Part shown: piece after piece, positions 18,553 to 26,977 of the stretch
How the letters are laid out: each line of letters starts with the position of its first letter
Numbering within the stretch: the stretch's first letter is position 1
DNA from: Desulfosarcinaceae bacterium
GTDB lineage: Bacteria; Desulfobacterota; Desulfobacteria; Desulfobacterales; Desulfosarcinaceae
DNA: 64,000 nucleotides
Direction: 5' to 3'
Assembly: GCA_030066015.1 (NCBI GenBank)
Contig: JASJCL010000002.1
Location: 1-64,000 of the forward strand
Notes under the pieces: model-generated
The model's input: only the letters and a program-made list of their open reading frames with translations
What the model was told of the DNA's origin: nothing
Databases searched by the model: none
Translations under genes and position numbers: made by a program

Positions 18553-19917
18553 ATGACGCCCCATCCTGCCATCCTGATCATCGATGACGACGAACTCTTC
18601 GTCGCCTCCTTGGCAGACCACCTGACCGAGAGCGGCTATCCTGTCCTTCAAGCATCCACTGGGACACAGGGTCTGGAGCTCTTCGAGGGGCAGCGTCCAG
18701 CCATTGTTCTGCTCGACCAGGAGCTACCGGATGGGAAAGGCCTCGACATCTGTCGCCGACTGCTCGAGATGGATCCCACGGTAAAGACCATTTTCATCAC
18801 GGCCTACGCAACGGTTCGAACAGCGGTGGATGCGATGCAGGCCGGGGCGTTCAACTATCTCACCAAACCATTCTCCATCGAAGAGCTGATGATCTCAATT
18901 CAAATGGCGCTGCGCAGCTCCCGTCTGGAGGGGCAACTGAAGGTGCACGCCTACGAGAAGGCGCAGATTCAACGTCATCAACGCCTGGTGGGATCCTCGC
19001 GGGTCATGCGGGACCTGCATGAACAGATCGCCTTGTTCGCGGCTTCTGATGCCGCAGTGCTGATCACTGGAGAGACCGGTGTGGGCAAGACCCTGCTTGC
19101 CAGGATCATTCACGACCTGCACGGCAAGCGGGGCGCATTTCTATCCGTCAACTGCGCCGCAATACCTGAAAACCTTATGGAGACGGAGTACTTTGGCCAC
19201 GAGAAAGGGGTGTTTACCGGAGCGGACGCCCGACGGGAAGGGCTCTTTGAGTTGGCCGATGGCGGCACCCTACTGCTGGACGAGATCGGTGACGTCCCGT
19301 TTCACCTCCAAGCCAAACTGCTGGCCACCATCGAAGAGGGCACCGTCCGGCGGGTGGGCGGGCGACGGTCAATTCCAGTGGATGTACGCATCATCGCCAC
19401 CACCAATCGTCCCCTCGAAACCGCCATACAGGAGCAGCGTTTTCGTGAAGACCTCTATTATCGCCTTGCTGTCGTAACCCTGCACATTCCCCCGCTTCGC
19501 CGACGACCCGAGGATATTCCAGAGTTGGCCGCCGCATTCATCCAACATTTTAGCAATACCCCCTTGCACATCCCGCCCGCACACATGGCGCGTCTGCGCA
19601 CCTATCCCTGGCGTGGCAATATCCGTGAACTGCGTAACGTCATTGAACGAGCCGTCTTGCTGCGCCGCGGCGATCGCATCTACCCCGCCGATCTGCTCTT
19701 TGAGGTCCCCCGGACCTCTCCTGAGAAGGCCGCCCCGCCCGGCGCAGTGGATGCTGCAGCAGCGAATCACCGTCTGGAAACAGTGATCGACGCCCATATT
19801 CAAAAAGTCCTGAAGCATACGGACGGCAACAAGACGCAAGCCGCCATGCGTCTGGGCATCTCCTTGTCGACCCTCAAGCGTCGGCTCAAGCGCGCCCCGA
19901 AAGTCGGCTCAAAATGA
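18553..19917 (+). CDS. sigma54-dependent response regulator (NtrC type)
   Basis: From the ATG at 18553, 454 residues. The receiver domain (1-120) has the acidic pair in IIDDDE and the phospho-acceptor Asp55 in IVLLDQELPDG. The AAA+ sigma54-activation domain has Walker A GETGVGKT, Walker B GGTLLLDEIGD, and the sigma54-contact loop as GVFTGA, where most members have GAFTGA. A Fis-type helix-turn-helix ends the protein (GNKTQAAMRLGISLSTLKRRL). A longer GTG start at 18475 is possible but adds sequence unlike a receiver. It heads the signalling island; the small kinase at 20134 is the natural partner. Its target promoters are not visible here. Confidence 0.9.
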   Translation: MTPHPAILIIDDDELFVASLADHLTESGYPVLQASTGTQGLELFEGQRPAIVLLDQELPDGKGLDICRRLLEMDPTVKTIFITAYATVRTAVDAMQAGAFNYLTKPFSIEELMISIQMALRSSRLEGQLKVHAYEKAQIQRHQRLVGSSRVMRDLHEQIALFAASDAAVLITGETGVGKTLLARIIHDLHGKRGAFLSVNCAAIPENLMETEYFGHEKGVFTGADARREGLFELADGGTLLLDEIGDVPFHLQAKLLATIEEGTVRRVGGRRSIPVDVRIIATTNRPLETAIQEQRFREDLYYRLAVVTLHIPPLRRRPEDIPELAAAFIQHFSNTPLHIPPAHMARLRTYPWRGNIRELRNVIERAVLLRRGDRIYPADLLFEVPRTSPEKAAPPGAVDAAAANHRLETVIDAHIQKVLKHTDGNKTQAAMRLGISLSTLKRRLKRAPKVGSK

Positions 19918-19938
19918 GCCGATATGGTTCATTGTGGA

Positions 19939-19953
19939 GGGTCAATATGACCC
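19939..19953. promoter_or_regulatory. palindrome upstream of the kinase gene
   Basis: GGGTCA and TGACCC are separated by ATA (15 bp in all), 22 bp after the response-regulator stop and about 180 bp before the kinase start. It could be an operator; no regulator is known. Confidence 0.3.
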
Positions 19954-20133
19954 ACTATCTTCGATAGCTTACTTTTATCACACCTAAAAATTAAACCTAC
20001 GGGCTTGGTGACCGATAGAAAGATGTAGGTTAAAGTCTATTTTTCTCAGCGGCATGCGAATTGCTCATTCCAGCGGTATTTCCCGTCGGCTGAGTGCCTC
20101 GATTTCAGTTTGGAACCATTGCCGTTCCGATTG

Positions 20134-20865
20134 ATGGATGCCCTGGAGATGAAATCCGAGCAGCGAATAGGAGAACCCGTAGCGCCCATTGGGCAGATGC
20201 TCAGCGTGTATCGGCATCATCTGGGCAACTCGGTCAATGCCATCCAGATCACCCTGCAGGTATTGATGGAGAACCTCTCCCATTGGGAGGAGGCCAAGAT
20301 TCGGACCTATTTGGAACGACTCGACCTCATCGCCAATGAGCAGGGGAAGCTCCTGCAGGCACTTAAAGCCTATGCCCTTGACTGCGGCCCTCGGGAACCC
20401 CTACTGACCGACCAGGTATGGCGTCAGTTAACCGACATGGCAGCAGAAATGAGACAGGAGCATTCGGTCACCCTGCAACTGGGCGCCTCACCGCCGGCAG
20501 CCCGTGTGCGGGGAAATCTGCTTGCCTTGGAAATGATCTGGCGGCATCTCATCGAAAATGCCGTTGAGGCCATGCGATGGGTGGAAGCCCCGCAATTGAC
20601 GCTCCGGGCGGCAAGCGATGGGGGCTTCATTGTTTTCGAGATTTCGGACAATGGCATCGGTATCGATGCGGCGCATCTGGCCACTGCTCAGCTGCCTTTG
20701 TTCACAACTAAAAAAGGTAAAAACGGTATGGGGTTAGCCGTTGTTAGCAAGCTTGTCCGGGAGTTGACAGGGCAATTTGAAATGGATAGTGTTGCCGACC
20801 AAGGAACCCAGGTGCGGGTTCGGCTGTACGTTGAATCAGGCCACTCATCCGGGGAATCATTTTAA
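20134..20865 (+). CDS. small cytoplasmic histidine kinase
   Basis: About 243 residues, no membrane segment and no sensor domain. An N-terminal dimerisation helix carries candidate phospho-histidines in YRHHLGNSVNAIQ (His28/His29 from this start). The HATPase domain has the N box (LIENAVEAMR), G1 (DNGIGID), the F-box region LPLFTTKKG and G2 (KNGMGLAVV). The start is uncertain: ATGs at 20134 and 20149 and a TTG at 20110 are all possible and none has a strong ribosome binding site. It lies between the sigma54 regulator and the Roadblock/MglA pair. It probably takes its input from a separate protein, possibly the PAS protein at 25858 or the HAMP receptors. Confidence 0.82.
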   Translation: MDALEMKSEQRIGEPVAPIGQMLSVYRHHLGNSVNAIQITLQVLMENLSHWEEAKIRTYLERLDLIANEQGKLLQALKAYALDCGPREPLLTDQVWRQLTDMAAEMRQEHSVTLQLGASPPAARVRGNLLALEMIWRHLIENAVEAMRWVEAPQLTLRAASDGGFIVFEISDNGIGIDAAHLATAQLPLFTTKKGKNGMGLAVVSKLVRELTGQFEMDSVADQGTQVRVRLYVESGHSSGESF

Positions 20866-20879
20866 ACGGGAGGCAGACA

Positions 20880-21284
20880 GTGTCATACACATTGGAGAGC
20901 AAGCAGTTAGAGGCAATCGAGGATTTGCTTCAGCATGACCTGATCGACATGGGGGTCACTTGCGTTATACTCATCGATATGGCCGGCAATATTATAGCCA
21001 ACCTCGACAGCGGCGAACGCAAGCACGATATCTATTCTTTGGCCGCTCTGGCTGCCGGCAATTTTGGTGCCGTCAGTGCCATGGCCAAAATCATTGGTGA
21101 AGAAGAGTTTTCCCTCCTCTTTCATAAAGGTAAGAAGGAGAATATTCACTTCAGCCGCGTTGCCGAAGACTTTCTGATGGTTTCGATCTTTGGAAATGAT
21201 GTTTCACTTGGTTTCTTACGGTTAAAGGTGGCTGAAACGATCAAGGCGATCCGGAGCATCCTCGAGGAGATTACCGGTCAATAA
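20880..21284 (+). CDS. Roadblock/LC7-domain protein, candidate MglA regulator
   Basis: 134 residues with the Roadblock/LC7 pattern: an N-terminal helix, then a strand-turn (TCVILIDMAGNIIANLDSG), a central helix (AALAAGNFGAVSAMAKIIG), the strands FSLLFHKGKKENIHF and FLMVSIFG, and a terminal helix. The start is GTG at 20880 with GGGAGG upstream. The MglA gene begins 86 bp downstream. In Myxococcus and Thermus the Roadblock protein MglB is the GAP and spatial regulator of MglA; this gene is the likely counterpart, though shorter than MglB. Confidence 0.82.
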   Translation: MSYTLESKQLEAIEDLLQHDLIDMGVTCVILIDMAGNIIANLDSGERKHDIYSLAALAAGNFGAVSAMAKIIGEEEFSLLFHKGKKENIHFSRVAEDFLMVSIFGNDVSLGFLRLKVAETIKAIRSILEEITGQ

Positions 21285-21370
21285 GCATTCGGAATCGTAG
21301 ACCAGTTGATAAGGACTGTGGGCACTTTCCATGCGACGGGATTCAGATCAGGATTCAGAAGAGGACGAAG

Positions 21371-21991
21371 ATGGCCTTTATCAATCCGAAAACCAAAGAA
21401 GTTCAAATCAAAATCGTCTACTATGGCCCAGGTCGCGGTGGCAAGACAACCAACCTCGAGTATATCTATAGTAAATTTAACCACCGCATCAAGTCCGAGA
21501 TGGTCTCGCTAAAAACGCATGGAGATCGAACGCTCTTCTTTGATTTTCTCCCTTTCGATATTGGTAAAGTCATGGGGCATACCCTTAAAGTTCAGCTCTA
21601 TACCGTGCCCGGGCAGGTTAAATACAATGCCACCCGTCGGGTGGTCCTACGAGGAGTGGATGGGATCGTTTTCGTAGCCGATTCGATGAAGGTGGTCCGA
21701 GAGAAAAACCTGTTGTCTCTTAAGAATCTTCACGAAAATCTAAAAGACTACAATCGTAGCATATTCCGGGTTCCATTGGTGCTCCAGTACAACAAGATGG
21801 ATCTGGCTGAGCAAGGAATTCCCCTGCTGTCATACGAGCGACTCGAAAAGGATCTCAACACCCAGCTTAAGGTTCCCTCTTTCCCTGCCAGTGCACTTAG
21901 AGGGACCAACGTCGCCAAGACGTTGAAGAAGATTATATCCATGACTCTGCCTTCCCTGCAGAGGAATCTCAAAAAAGAGGTGGTCAACTGA
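21371..21991 (+). CDS. MglA-type Ras-like GTPase
   Basis: 206 residues. P-loop GPGRGGKT at 19-26; switch region with Arg53 in HGDRTLFFDFLP; the G3 site is TVPGQ (78-82) instead of DxxGQ, as in MglA; the base-specificity motif NKMD is at 141-144. Arg53 and Gln82 match the catalytic residues known from MglA, so GTP hydrolysis is expected. MglA GTPases set polarity for motility systems, including type IV pili in Myxococcus. The stop overlaps the next start (TGATGG), showing translational coupling. A role on PilT/PilU in this organism is inference. Confidence 0.9.
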   Translation: MAFINPKTKEVQIKIVYYGPGRGGKTTNLEYIYSKFNHRIKSEMVSLKTHGDRTLFFDFLPFDIGKVMGHTLKVQLYTVPGQVKYNATRRVVLRGVDGIVFVADSMKVVREKNLLSLKNLHENLKDYNRSIFRVPLVLQYNKMDLAEQGIPLLSYERLEKDLNTQLKVPSFPASALRGTNVAKTLKKIISMTLPSLQRNLKKEVVN

Positions 21992-22644
21992 TGGAAAAGA
22001 ATGAAAACACCTTTACCGAAAAGGTAGAAAGCATTCTTGATGAGCTTTTTGCTGAGGACGATGAAACAGCGGAAACCGTAGAGGAGAGCGCGCATGTTGG
22101 GTATTATCCGCTGCGTTTTCTGAAAGCGACAGTGTTGTCCATCGACTGGGAGATCACTGACGAGGTGATGGGCCGTTTTATCGATCAAGTGGAACGGCTC
22201 AAGGAAGCCCATCAGGAGGATAAGACCATCCTACCCCTGCTGCAGATGCTGGGATCTACGGGGCAGCATATCCGCATTTTCAAAGAGAATGCGCACCCGA
22301 CGGCACTCAAGGTGCTCAAATCACTTTATCTCAGTCTCGAAAAGGTGATGTCTGAAACTGCGCCCAGTGAGGTTGAAAAAAGCCGCTTGTTGTTCCGTGA
22401 AATTCGTAAGTTTAAGGCACTCAAAGCCCAAATTGTGGAAGGCAACCTCGCATTGGCCAATCGCGTCAAACCTGCAGTGGTTCAGGCAGCATCGCCTGTC
22501 GAGGAAACCGCACCAGTAGTGACGACGAGCGACGACGGCGACGGGAATGCCATACTGGCCGCAATTGCGGAGTTAAAGCAATTTGTTGAAACCGAAATCC
22601 GACAACTGCGCGAAGAGATTCAGTCCTTGCGCACATCTGCTTGA
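21991..22644 (+). CDS. helical protein translationally coupled to MglA, unknown
   Basis: 217 residues, acidic and mostly helical. The N-terminus is acidic (ELFAEDDETAETVEES), the middle is a helical bundle (EVMGRFIDQVERLKEAHQEDKT), then a Pro/Val-rich linker, and the protein ends in a predicted coiled coil (ELKQFVETEIRQLREEIQSL). Its ATG overlaps the mglA stop, so the two proteins are made together and may interact. I do not recognise the family. Confidence 0.72.
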   Translation: MEKNENTFTEKVESILDELFAEDDETAETVEESAHVGYYPLRFLKATVLSIDWEITDEVMGRFIDQVERLKEAHQEDKTILPLLQMLGSTGQHIRIFKENAHPTALKVLKSLYLSLEKVMSETAPSEVEKSRLLFREIRKFKALKAQIVEGNLALANRVKPAVVQAASPVEETAPVVTTSDDGDGNAILAAIAELKQFVETEIRQLREEIQSLRTSA

Positions 22645-22759
22645 GCGCGTCCTCACTGCTGAACGATTCTGGTGATCGAAATTCTCACAGACGGTAAAAA
22701 ATAATCCATACGGGCTGGGTGAGGCTTCCAGCGCACTTGTTGAAAAATGAGGTGAAGCG

Positions 22760-23230
22760 ATGAAGGTGCCCGGTGGTGATTTGTCAGCCATGGTGTATCG
22801 ACGACTGCAGCGTGACGACCTGGGCGAATTTGCCATGGACAGTCGCATGTTGACAGTATTGATGGATCTGGATGGCAAGCGTAGTCTGGCAGAGATCGCC
22901 CAGTTGCGCGGGTTCAGCACTCAGGTATTGCACGCCACCGTTGGGCGCCTGCTCGAACTAAGCCTGATCGCGCCGGTTGAGGTCGCCACCACGAAATTGG
23001 ACGCCGACTTCATCGGCTTCCTCAGGATGCAGATGTCCCAGGCCGTAGGCCCCATCGCCGAGATCCTTCTGGAAGACGCCGTCTATGACCTCGGTCATGA
23101 ACTGGATCAGTTCCCGGCAAATCAGGTTGCCGAGCTGGTGGATTATCTGGCGCGGGAGATTCAACGCCAGGACAAGGCCATTGCGTTCAAGCAGAACATT
23201 CTGCTCAAAATTCGTGAAAAGGGTTATTAG
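22760..23230 (+). CDS. winged-helix-like protein with C-terminal helical domain, unknown
   Basis: 156 residues. Residues 25-75 (RMLTVLMDLDGKRSLAEIAQLRGFSTQVL) look like a winged helix of the type used for protein-protein contact in signalling proteins. The second half (IGFLRMQMSQAVGPIAEILLEDAVYDLG) is a separate helical domain. A similar organisation appears at the C-terminus of the protein at 24797. GAGGTGAAG precedes the ATG. It sits between the MglA group and receptor 1. Function unknown. Confidence 0.68.
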   Translation: MKVPGGDLSAMVYRRLQRDDLGEFAMDSRMLTVLMDLDGKRSLAEIAQLRGFSTQVLHATVGRLLELSLIAPVEVATTKLDADFIGFLRMQMSQAVGPIAEILLEDAVYDLGHELDQFPANQVAELVDYLAREIQRQDKAIAFKQNILLKIREKGY

Positions 23231-23327
23231 CTGCGCGGGACGCGGCATCCAAGACGACCCCCAGACACGGCTGTGATCCTAAGCCCTGCGAGACGAGTCC
23301 GGGGCACCTCCACCGGGAGCATACTGC

Positions 23328-24683
23328 ATGATAGTCATTTGTGAAGAATGCGGAAAGAAGTATAAGGTAGATCTGAACAAGATCCGAGGGACGCGGGCCA
23401 ATTTCAAGTGCTCCACCTGCGATCACATCATCGTTGTCAAAAAGCCCAGTGCCCCGGCAGCCCCCAAACCCCAGCCGCCGGCCCCTCAGACCGAGGCCCA
23501 ATTTACGCCACCAGCACCCGCTGACGCACGTCCTTCGCAGGGACAGATGATTCGACCGGATGCGGAGACCGCCGCGAAACCGGCGCCTACGGGTGTTGCC
23601 CTGCGTGAACCTGGCGGGAAATCGGGGCTCGGACTGGTGGCCAAAGCTGTCTGGATCATGTTGGTCGTCGGTATCATTCCGGTCGGTATCTTCGGGTGGA
23701 TCACCCTTTCGCAAGGTGAGAAACGCATGCGCGACGATACCAAGGCCCTCATTGCCGAAGTGACCCGTGGGTTGTCTGTGCATGTGGATGAATGGATCGA
23801 TAAAAATGTTCGGGTCCTCCTCGCCGCTGCCAACATCGGCGACATCCAGTCGATGGAGCCCCAGGCCCAGACTGAGATTCTGAAGTCCATCCAGCAAGCT
23901 TATCCCTGGATGTATCTGGTGTTTACGACGGACGCCAGCGGCGCCAATATCGCCCGCAATGACGGCAAGGCCCTGAGAGATTATTCCGATCGCCAATATA
24001 TCAAGGACATCATGGGCGGCAAGGAACTGGCCTGGCAGGTGCTAATCGGGAAAACCTCCAAAAAACCGGCCCTGGTGTTGGCGGTGCCCATCAAGCGCAA
24101 CGACCAAACCGTGGGCGTTCTGGCCAATGCCATGCAACTGGATGACATCTCCAAACGCATCGCCGCCTGGAAACGGGGGGACACCGGTTACGCCTTCCTG
24201 GTGGATGAACGCGGCAAGGTGGTGGCGCATCAATTGACCGATTATGTCCAGGAGCAGAAAAAACTCGGGATGCACCCATTGATTCAAAGTTACACCAGCG
24301 GTCGTAGTGGGTTTCACCACTTTAAGGACGTAGGTGGCGAGGAGCAGATTGGTCATGTCCGCGGCACGCGTTATGGCTGGGCACTGGCCATTCAACAGAG
24401 TGAAGCGGAGGCCTTTGCCGATCTCTATGCTGCTCAGCGTTTTGCCTATACGCTCTTGGCCTGTACGATTATTGCTGTCGTGCTGGTCGCCTGGCTTGCC
24501 GGCCGGGCGCTGGTGCAACCCATCAAGCGACTCACGGAGGCGGCCGATCGAATCAGTGTGGGGGATCTGGATGTGGAGATCGAGATTCACTCACGCGATG
24601 AGATTGCCGCCTTGGGCGAAGCCATCGCGCGAATGCAGGACAGTATTCGGCTTTCCCTTGAAAGACTGCGTCGTAGACGCTAA
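23328..24683 (+). CDS. zinc-ribbon / Cache / HAMP membrane receptor without output domain (receptor 1)
   Basis: 451 residues. An N-terminal cytoplasmic zinc ribbon (Cys5, Cys8, Cys28, Cys31) is followed by a Pro/Ala-rich linker. TM1 is at about 103-127; a periplasmic double-Cache ligand domain follows (YPWMYLVFTTDASGANIARN, RQYIKDIMGG, VLAVPIKRN). TM2 is at about 373-393 and a HAMP domain runs from 394 to the end. The protein stops right after HAMP with the tail RMQDSIRLSLERLRRRR. No kinase, cyclase or methyl-accepting module follows. Receptor 2 at 29801 has the same plan and tail. Output may go through the zinc ribbon, the terminal helix, or a partner such as the next gene. Confidence 0.82.
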   Translation: MIVICEECGKKYKVDLNKIRGTRANFKCSTCDHIIVVKKPSAPAAPKPQPPAPQTEAQFTPPAPADARPSQGQMIRPDAETAAKPAPTGVALREPGGKSGLGLVAKAVWIMLVVGIIPVGIFGWITLSQGEKRMRDDTKALIAEVTRGLSVHVDEWIDKNVRVLLAAANIGDIQSMEPQAQTEILKSIQQAYPWMYLVFTTDASGANIARNDGKALRDYSDRQYIKDIMGGKELAWQVLIGKTSKKPALVLAVPIKRNDQTVGVLANAMQLDDISKRIAAWKRGDTGYAFLVDERGKVVAHQLTDYVQEQKKLGMHPLIQSYTSGRSGFHHFKDVGGEEQIGHVRGTRYGWALAIQQSEAEAFADLYAAQRFAYTLLACTIIAVVLVAWLAGRALVQPIKRLTEAADRISVGDLDVEIEIHSRDEIAALGEAIARMQDSIRLSLERLRRRR

Positions 24684-24728
24684 TGAACTAACCAGGTCGC
24701 CGTTTTTGCGGCATACTTCTGACTACCT

Positions 24729-24754
24729 GCGGCCTTCGGGCCGCACTTGTTTTG
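24729..24754 (+). terminator. possible weak terminator or attenuator
   Basis: GCGGCC-TTCG-GGCCGC (24729-24744), a stable UUCG tetraloop hairpin, is followed by ACTTGTTTTG rather than a clean T run. It lies between receptor 1 and the DUF4388-like gene and may reduce read-through or stabilise the upstream mRNA end. Confidence 0.4.
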
Positions 24755-24796
24755 GGTCAAATGGATCGGGTACTTGCGTGAGGATGATGAGGACCT

Positions 24797-25801
24797 ATGG
24801 AAATCATTCCCAGGGGTGAGCCTGTCGTTACTGGACTGAACAGCTATTACCTCAAGATCAAACAACTGCTGGAACATTACCAGGGCGAGATCGGATCGGG
24901 CGGTATCTTTTTCACTGCCGCTTCCGGCAAGGGGGTTGTCTTCTTCGATCAAGATGAGATCCTCAGCGGTTATTTTCAGAACCGCAAGGAGGAACTCTCC
25001 GGTCGCAGAGCCATTGACTACCTCCTCGACCTTCCCGGTCATGTCAACTTCAGCGTCAGCGTTTATGCCATCGACCCAGAAGATGTCTATTTTTGGACCA
25101 GTATCTCTTCCGCAACCATCATGTATGATAACCTAAGTTCTGAATTTACAGATATTAAGGCGCTGCTGCGAAAATTGGCCCAAGAACGGCTTACCGGCTA
25201 CATCGATGTTGCGATTAAAAATGGGGACGACCGGGGGATGCTGTTCTTTCAGAATGGCCGCATCATGGGAGACTCCTACTCCTGGACGAGCGAGCCGGAT
25301 GACGAGGCCCGCAACCTGCTGATGGAGAAAACCAAATCGGACGGTGGCATCTTCAGAGTGTTCCGCATCGATCCCGGCCAGGTTGCCTCCGCGGCAGCCG
25401 CCGCTGCGCAAGAACCGCCAACGGCAGATCTGGCGCCAGAACAGACACCCGCCAAGGAAGATATTTTGCCGCTCCTGGCGACCCTTCTGTATGTGCTCGA
25501 GCGCATTGTCGACGCCAACAAGAAAATACGGGTGCCTTTCAGCACCCTTTTAAAGAAAAAGTTCATCGACAAAGCGGATCGCTACTCCTTTTTGGATCCC
25601 TTTGCCGCGGAGTTTGAATACAAGGACAGGCGCATCCATTACAGTGGCACCGAAGCGCCCGGCGTAGTGATCGAAGCGGTAACCGCCTCTGTGAGCGAGC
25701 TGGCGCACGAACTTGGGCTGCATGCCTTGCTCGTGCAAATGTTGGAGCCCTGGTTTAAGAAGTTTGCCGAGCAGATCGAGCGCTACCAGATCCGCGTCTG
25801 A
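24797..25801 (+). CDS. DUF4388/PATAN-like signalling protein
   Basis: 334 residues, cytoplasmic. Two successive beta-rich repeats resemble the DUF4388/PATAN fold: GGIFFTAASGKGVVFFDQDEI in the first and TGYIDVAIKNGDDRGMLFF, followed by QNGRIMGDSY, in the second. A Pro/Ala linker leads to a helical C-terminal domain (LLYVLERIVDANKKIRVP and ELGLHALLVQMLEPWFKKFAEQ). Such proteins occur with response regulators and GTPase systems in delta-type bacteria. It follows receptor 1 and may relay its HAMP output; that is inference. Confidence 0.65.
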   Translation: MEIIPRGEPVVTGLNSYYLKIKQLLEHYQGEIGSGGIFFTAASGKGVVFFDQDEILSGYFQNRKEELSGRRAIDYLLDLPGHVNFSVSVYAIDPEDVYFWTSISSATIMYDNLSSEFTDIKALLRKLAQERLTGYIDVAIKNGDDRGMLFFQNGRIMGDSYSWTSEPDDEARNLLMEKTKSDGGIFRVFRIDPGQVASAAAAAAQEPPTADLAPEQTPAKEDILPLLATLLYVLERIVDANKKIRVPFSTLLKKKFIDKADRYSFLDPFAAEFEYKDRRIHYSGTEAPGVVIEAVTASVSELAHELGLHALLVQMLEPWFKKFAEQIERYQIRV

Positions 25802-25857
25802 GCGTCTGAGGACCGAGCACCATATGGCCCAACCGACGGCACCCAATTGCGGTATCG

Positions 25858-26943
25858 ATGAAACCGCAGGCCAACCAGCCCGATTCCGGACCAACCTCGC
25901 ACAACCGATCTTCTGGATGGACCGCCTTGCAAGATTGCGTTGACAATATCCCCGCCGGGATTTACCGGGCCACGCTGGAAGGTCGCCTGGTGTATTGCAA
26001 TCAAAGCTTTGCGGCGCTCTTCGGATTCAAGAACAGACAGGCGCTCAAGGATTATCCGATCATCAACCTCTACCGGCACAAGCGGGATCGGGGTGCCATG
26101 CTGCAGGCGCTTCTGAAGCAGGGTCACATCACCGACCTCCCAATTCTGTTCAAGAAACGTGACGGATCCACCATTTGGTGCTGTCTCTCCGCAAAAGTTG
26201 TGTTCGACGAAGACGGCATGGCCATGCTCTTGGATGGACTGGTACGACCGACACCGGGACACTGGCCGGCTTCAACCGGTATCCTGGTGCCTGAAAAGGC
26301 CGGCTCCGAAGGGACCGCCCAATCGGCCTTGATCATAGCCAGCCTGGATCTCAGAGGGCGCGTCATCGATATCAACCGACCGGGTCTGGCACTCTTCGAT
26401 CTGCCCGGCGAAAGGGTATACGGCCGCCCTCTGCACGCCCTCATCGACCCAGCGTACAAAGACCTCTGCCTGCTGTTCCTCTCCGATCTCTTTCGGCTGG
26501 GCCAGCAGGAGACCTTACTACGGATCAAGGATGCCAAAGGACGGCTTCGCCAACTGGCACTGCAGGCCAGCCTCGTGACCCATGCGGGCAGGCCCCACCA
26601 TATTAAAGCGGTTGCCCGGGATGTGACCGAGCAGACGTCCCGACACCGACGCTCTCTTCGTCGTCAAAAACTGCAGGGGGTCCTGGAGATGGCCGGCGGG
26701 GTCGCTCACCGCATGAGTCAGCCGCTGACCATCATCACCAATATCGTTGAAGAACTGCGCCAGGGTCAGCCCCAAGCGCTCCGATCGCCTGACGACACCC
26801 GACTGCAGCGACTTTCCAACCAGATTCAGGAGTTGAATGGCCTCATCGGCAAAGTGAAGCGTATCAACAGCTATGCCACGACCGAATATGTGGACGGACA
26901 GGTGATCATTGACCTGGAACGCTCTTCCGGCTCAGACAGCTGA
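25858..26943 (+). CDS. tandem PAS protein with histidine phosphotransfer helix but no ATPase domain
   Basis: 361 residues. PAS 1 spans about 22-130 (NIPAGIYRATLEGRLVYCNQ), PAS 2 about 155-258 (GRVIDINRPGLALFDLPGE), ending with the PAC-like AVARDVTEQ. A HisKA-like helix follows with His284 in GVAHRMSQPL. The usual HATPase domain is absent and the protein ends about 65 residues later with an ordinary stop. Either the kinase at 20134 supplies the ATPase in trans, or this is a pure dimerising sensor. The start (ATG 25858) has no clear ribosome binding site. Confidence 0.78.
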   Translation: MKPQANQPDSGPTSHNRSSGWTALQDCVDNIPAGIYRATLEGRLVYCNQSFAALFGFKNRQALKDYPIINLYRHKRDRGAMLQALLKQGHITDLPILFKKRDGSTIWCCLSAKVVFDEDGMAMLLDGLVRPTPGHWPASTGILVPEKAGSEGTAQSALIIASLDLRGRVIDINRPGLALFDLPGERVYGRPLHALIDPAYKDLCLLFLSDLFRLGQQETLLRIKDAKGRLRQLALQASLVTHAGRPHHIKAVARDVTEQTSRHRRSLRRQKLQGVLEMAGGVAHRMSQPLTIITNIVEELRQGQPQALRSPDDTRLQRLSNQIQELNGLIGKVKRINSYATTEYVDGQVIIDLERSSGSDS

Positions 26944-26977
26944 AGCGAGTGTTGCGTAACTAGATAGGGAGGAAAAG

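Noticed and set aside
19994-20031. AACCTAC ... GTAGGTT inverted repeat before the kinase gene
   Set aside because: Seven-bp arms with a 24-nt loop and AT-rich context; could be chance, and the T run behind it is not adjacent.
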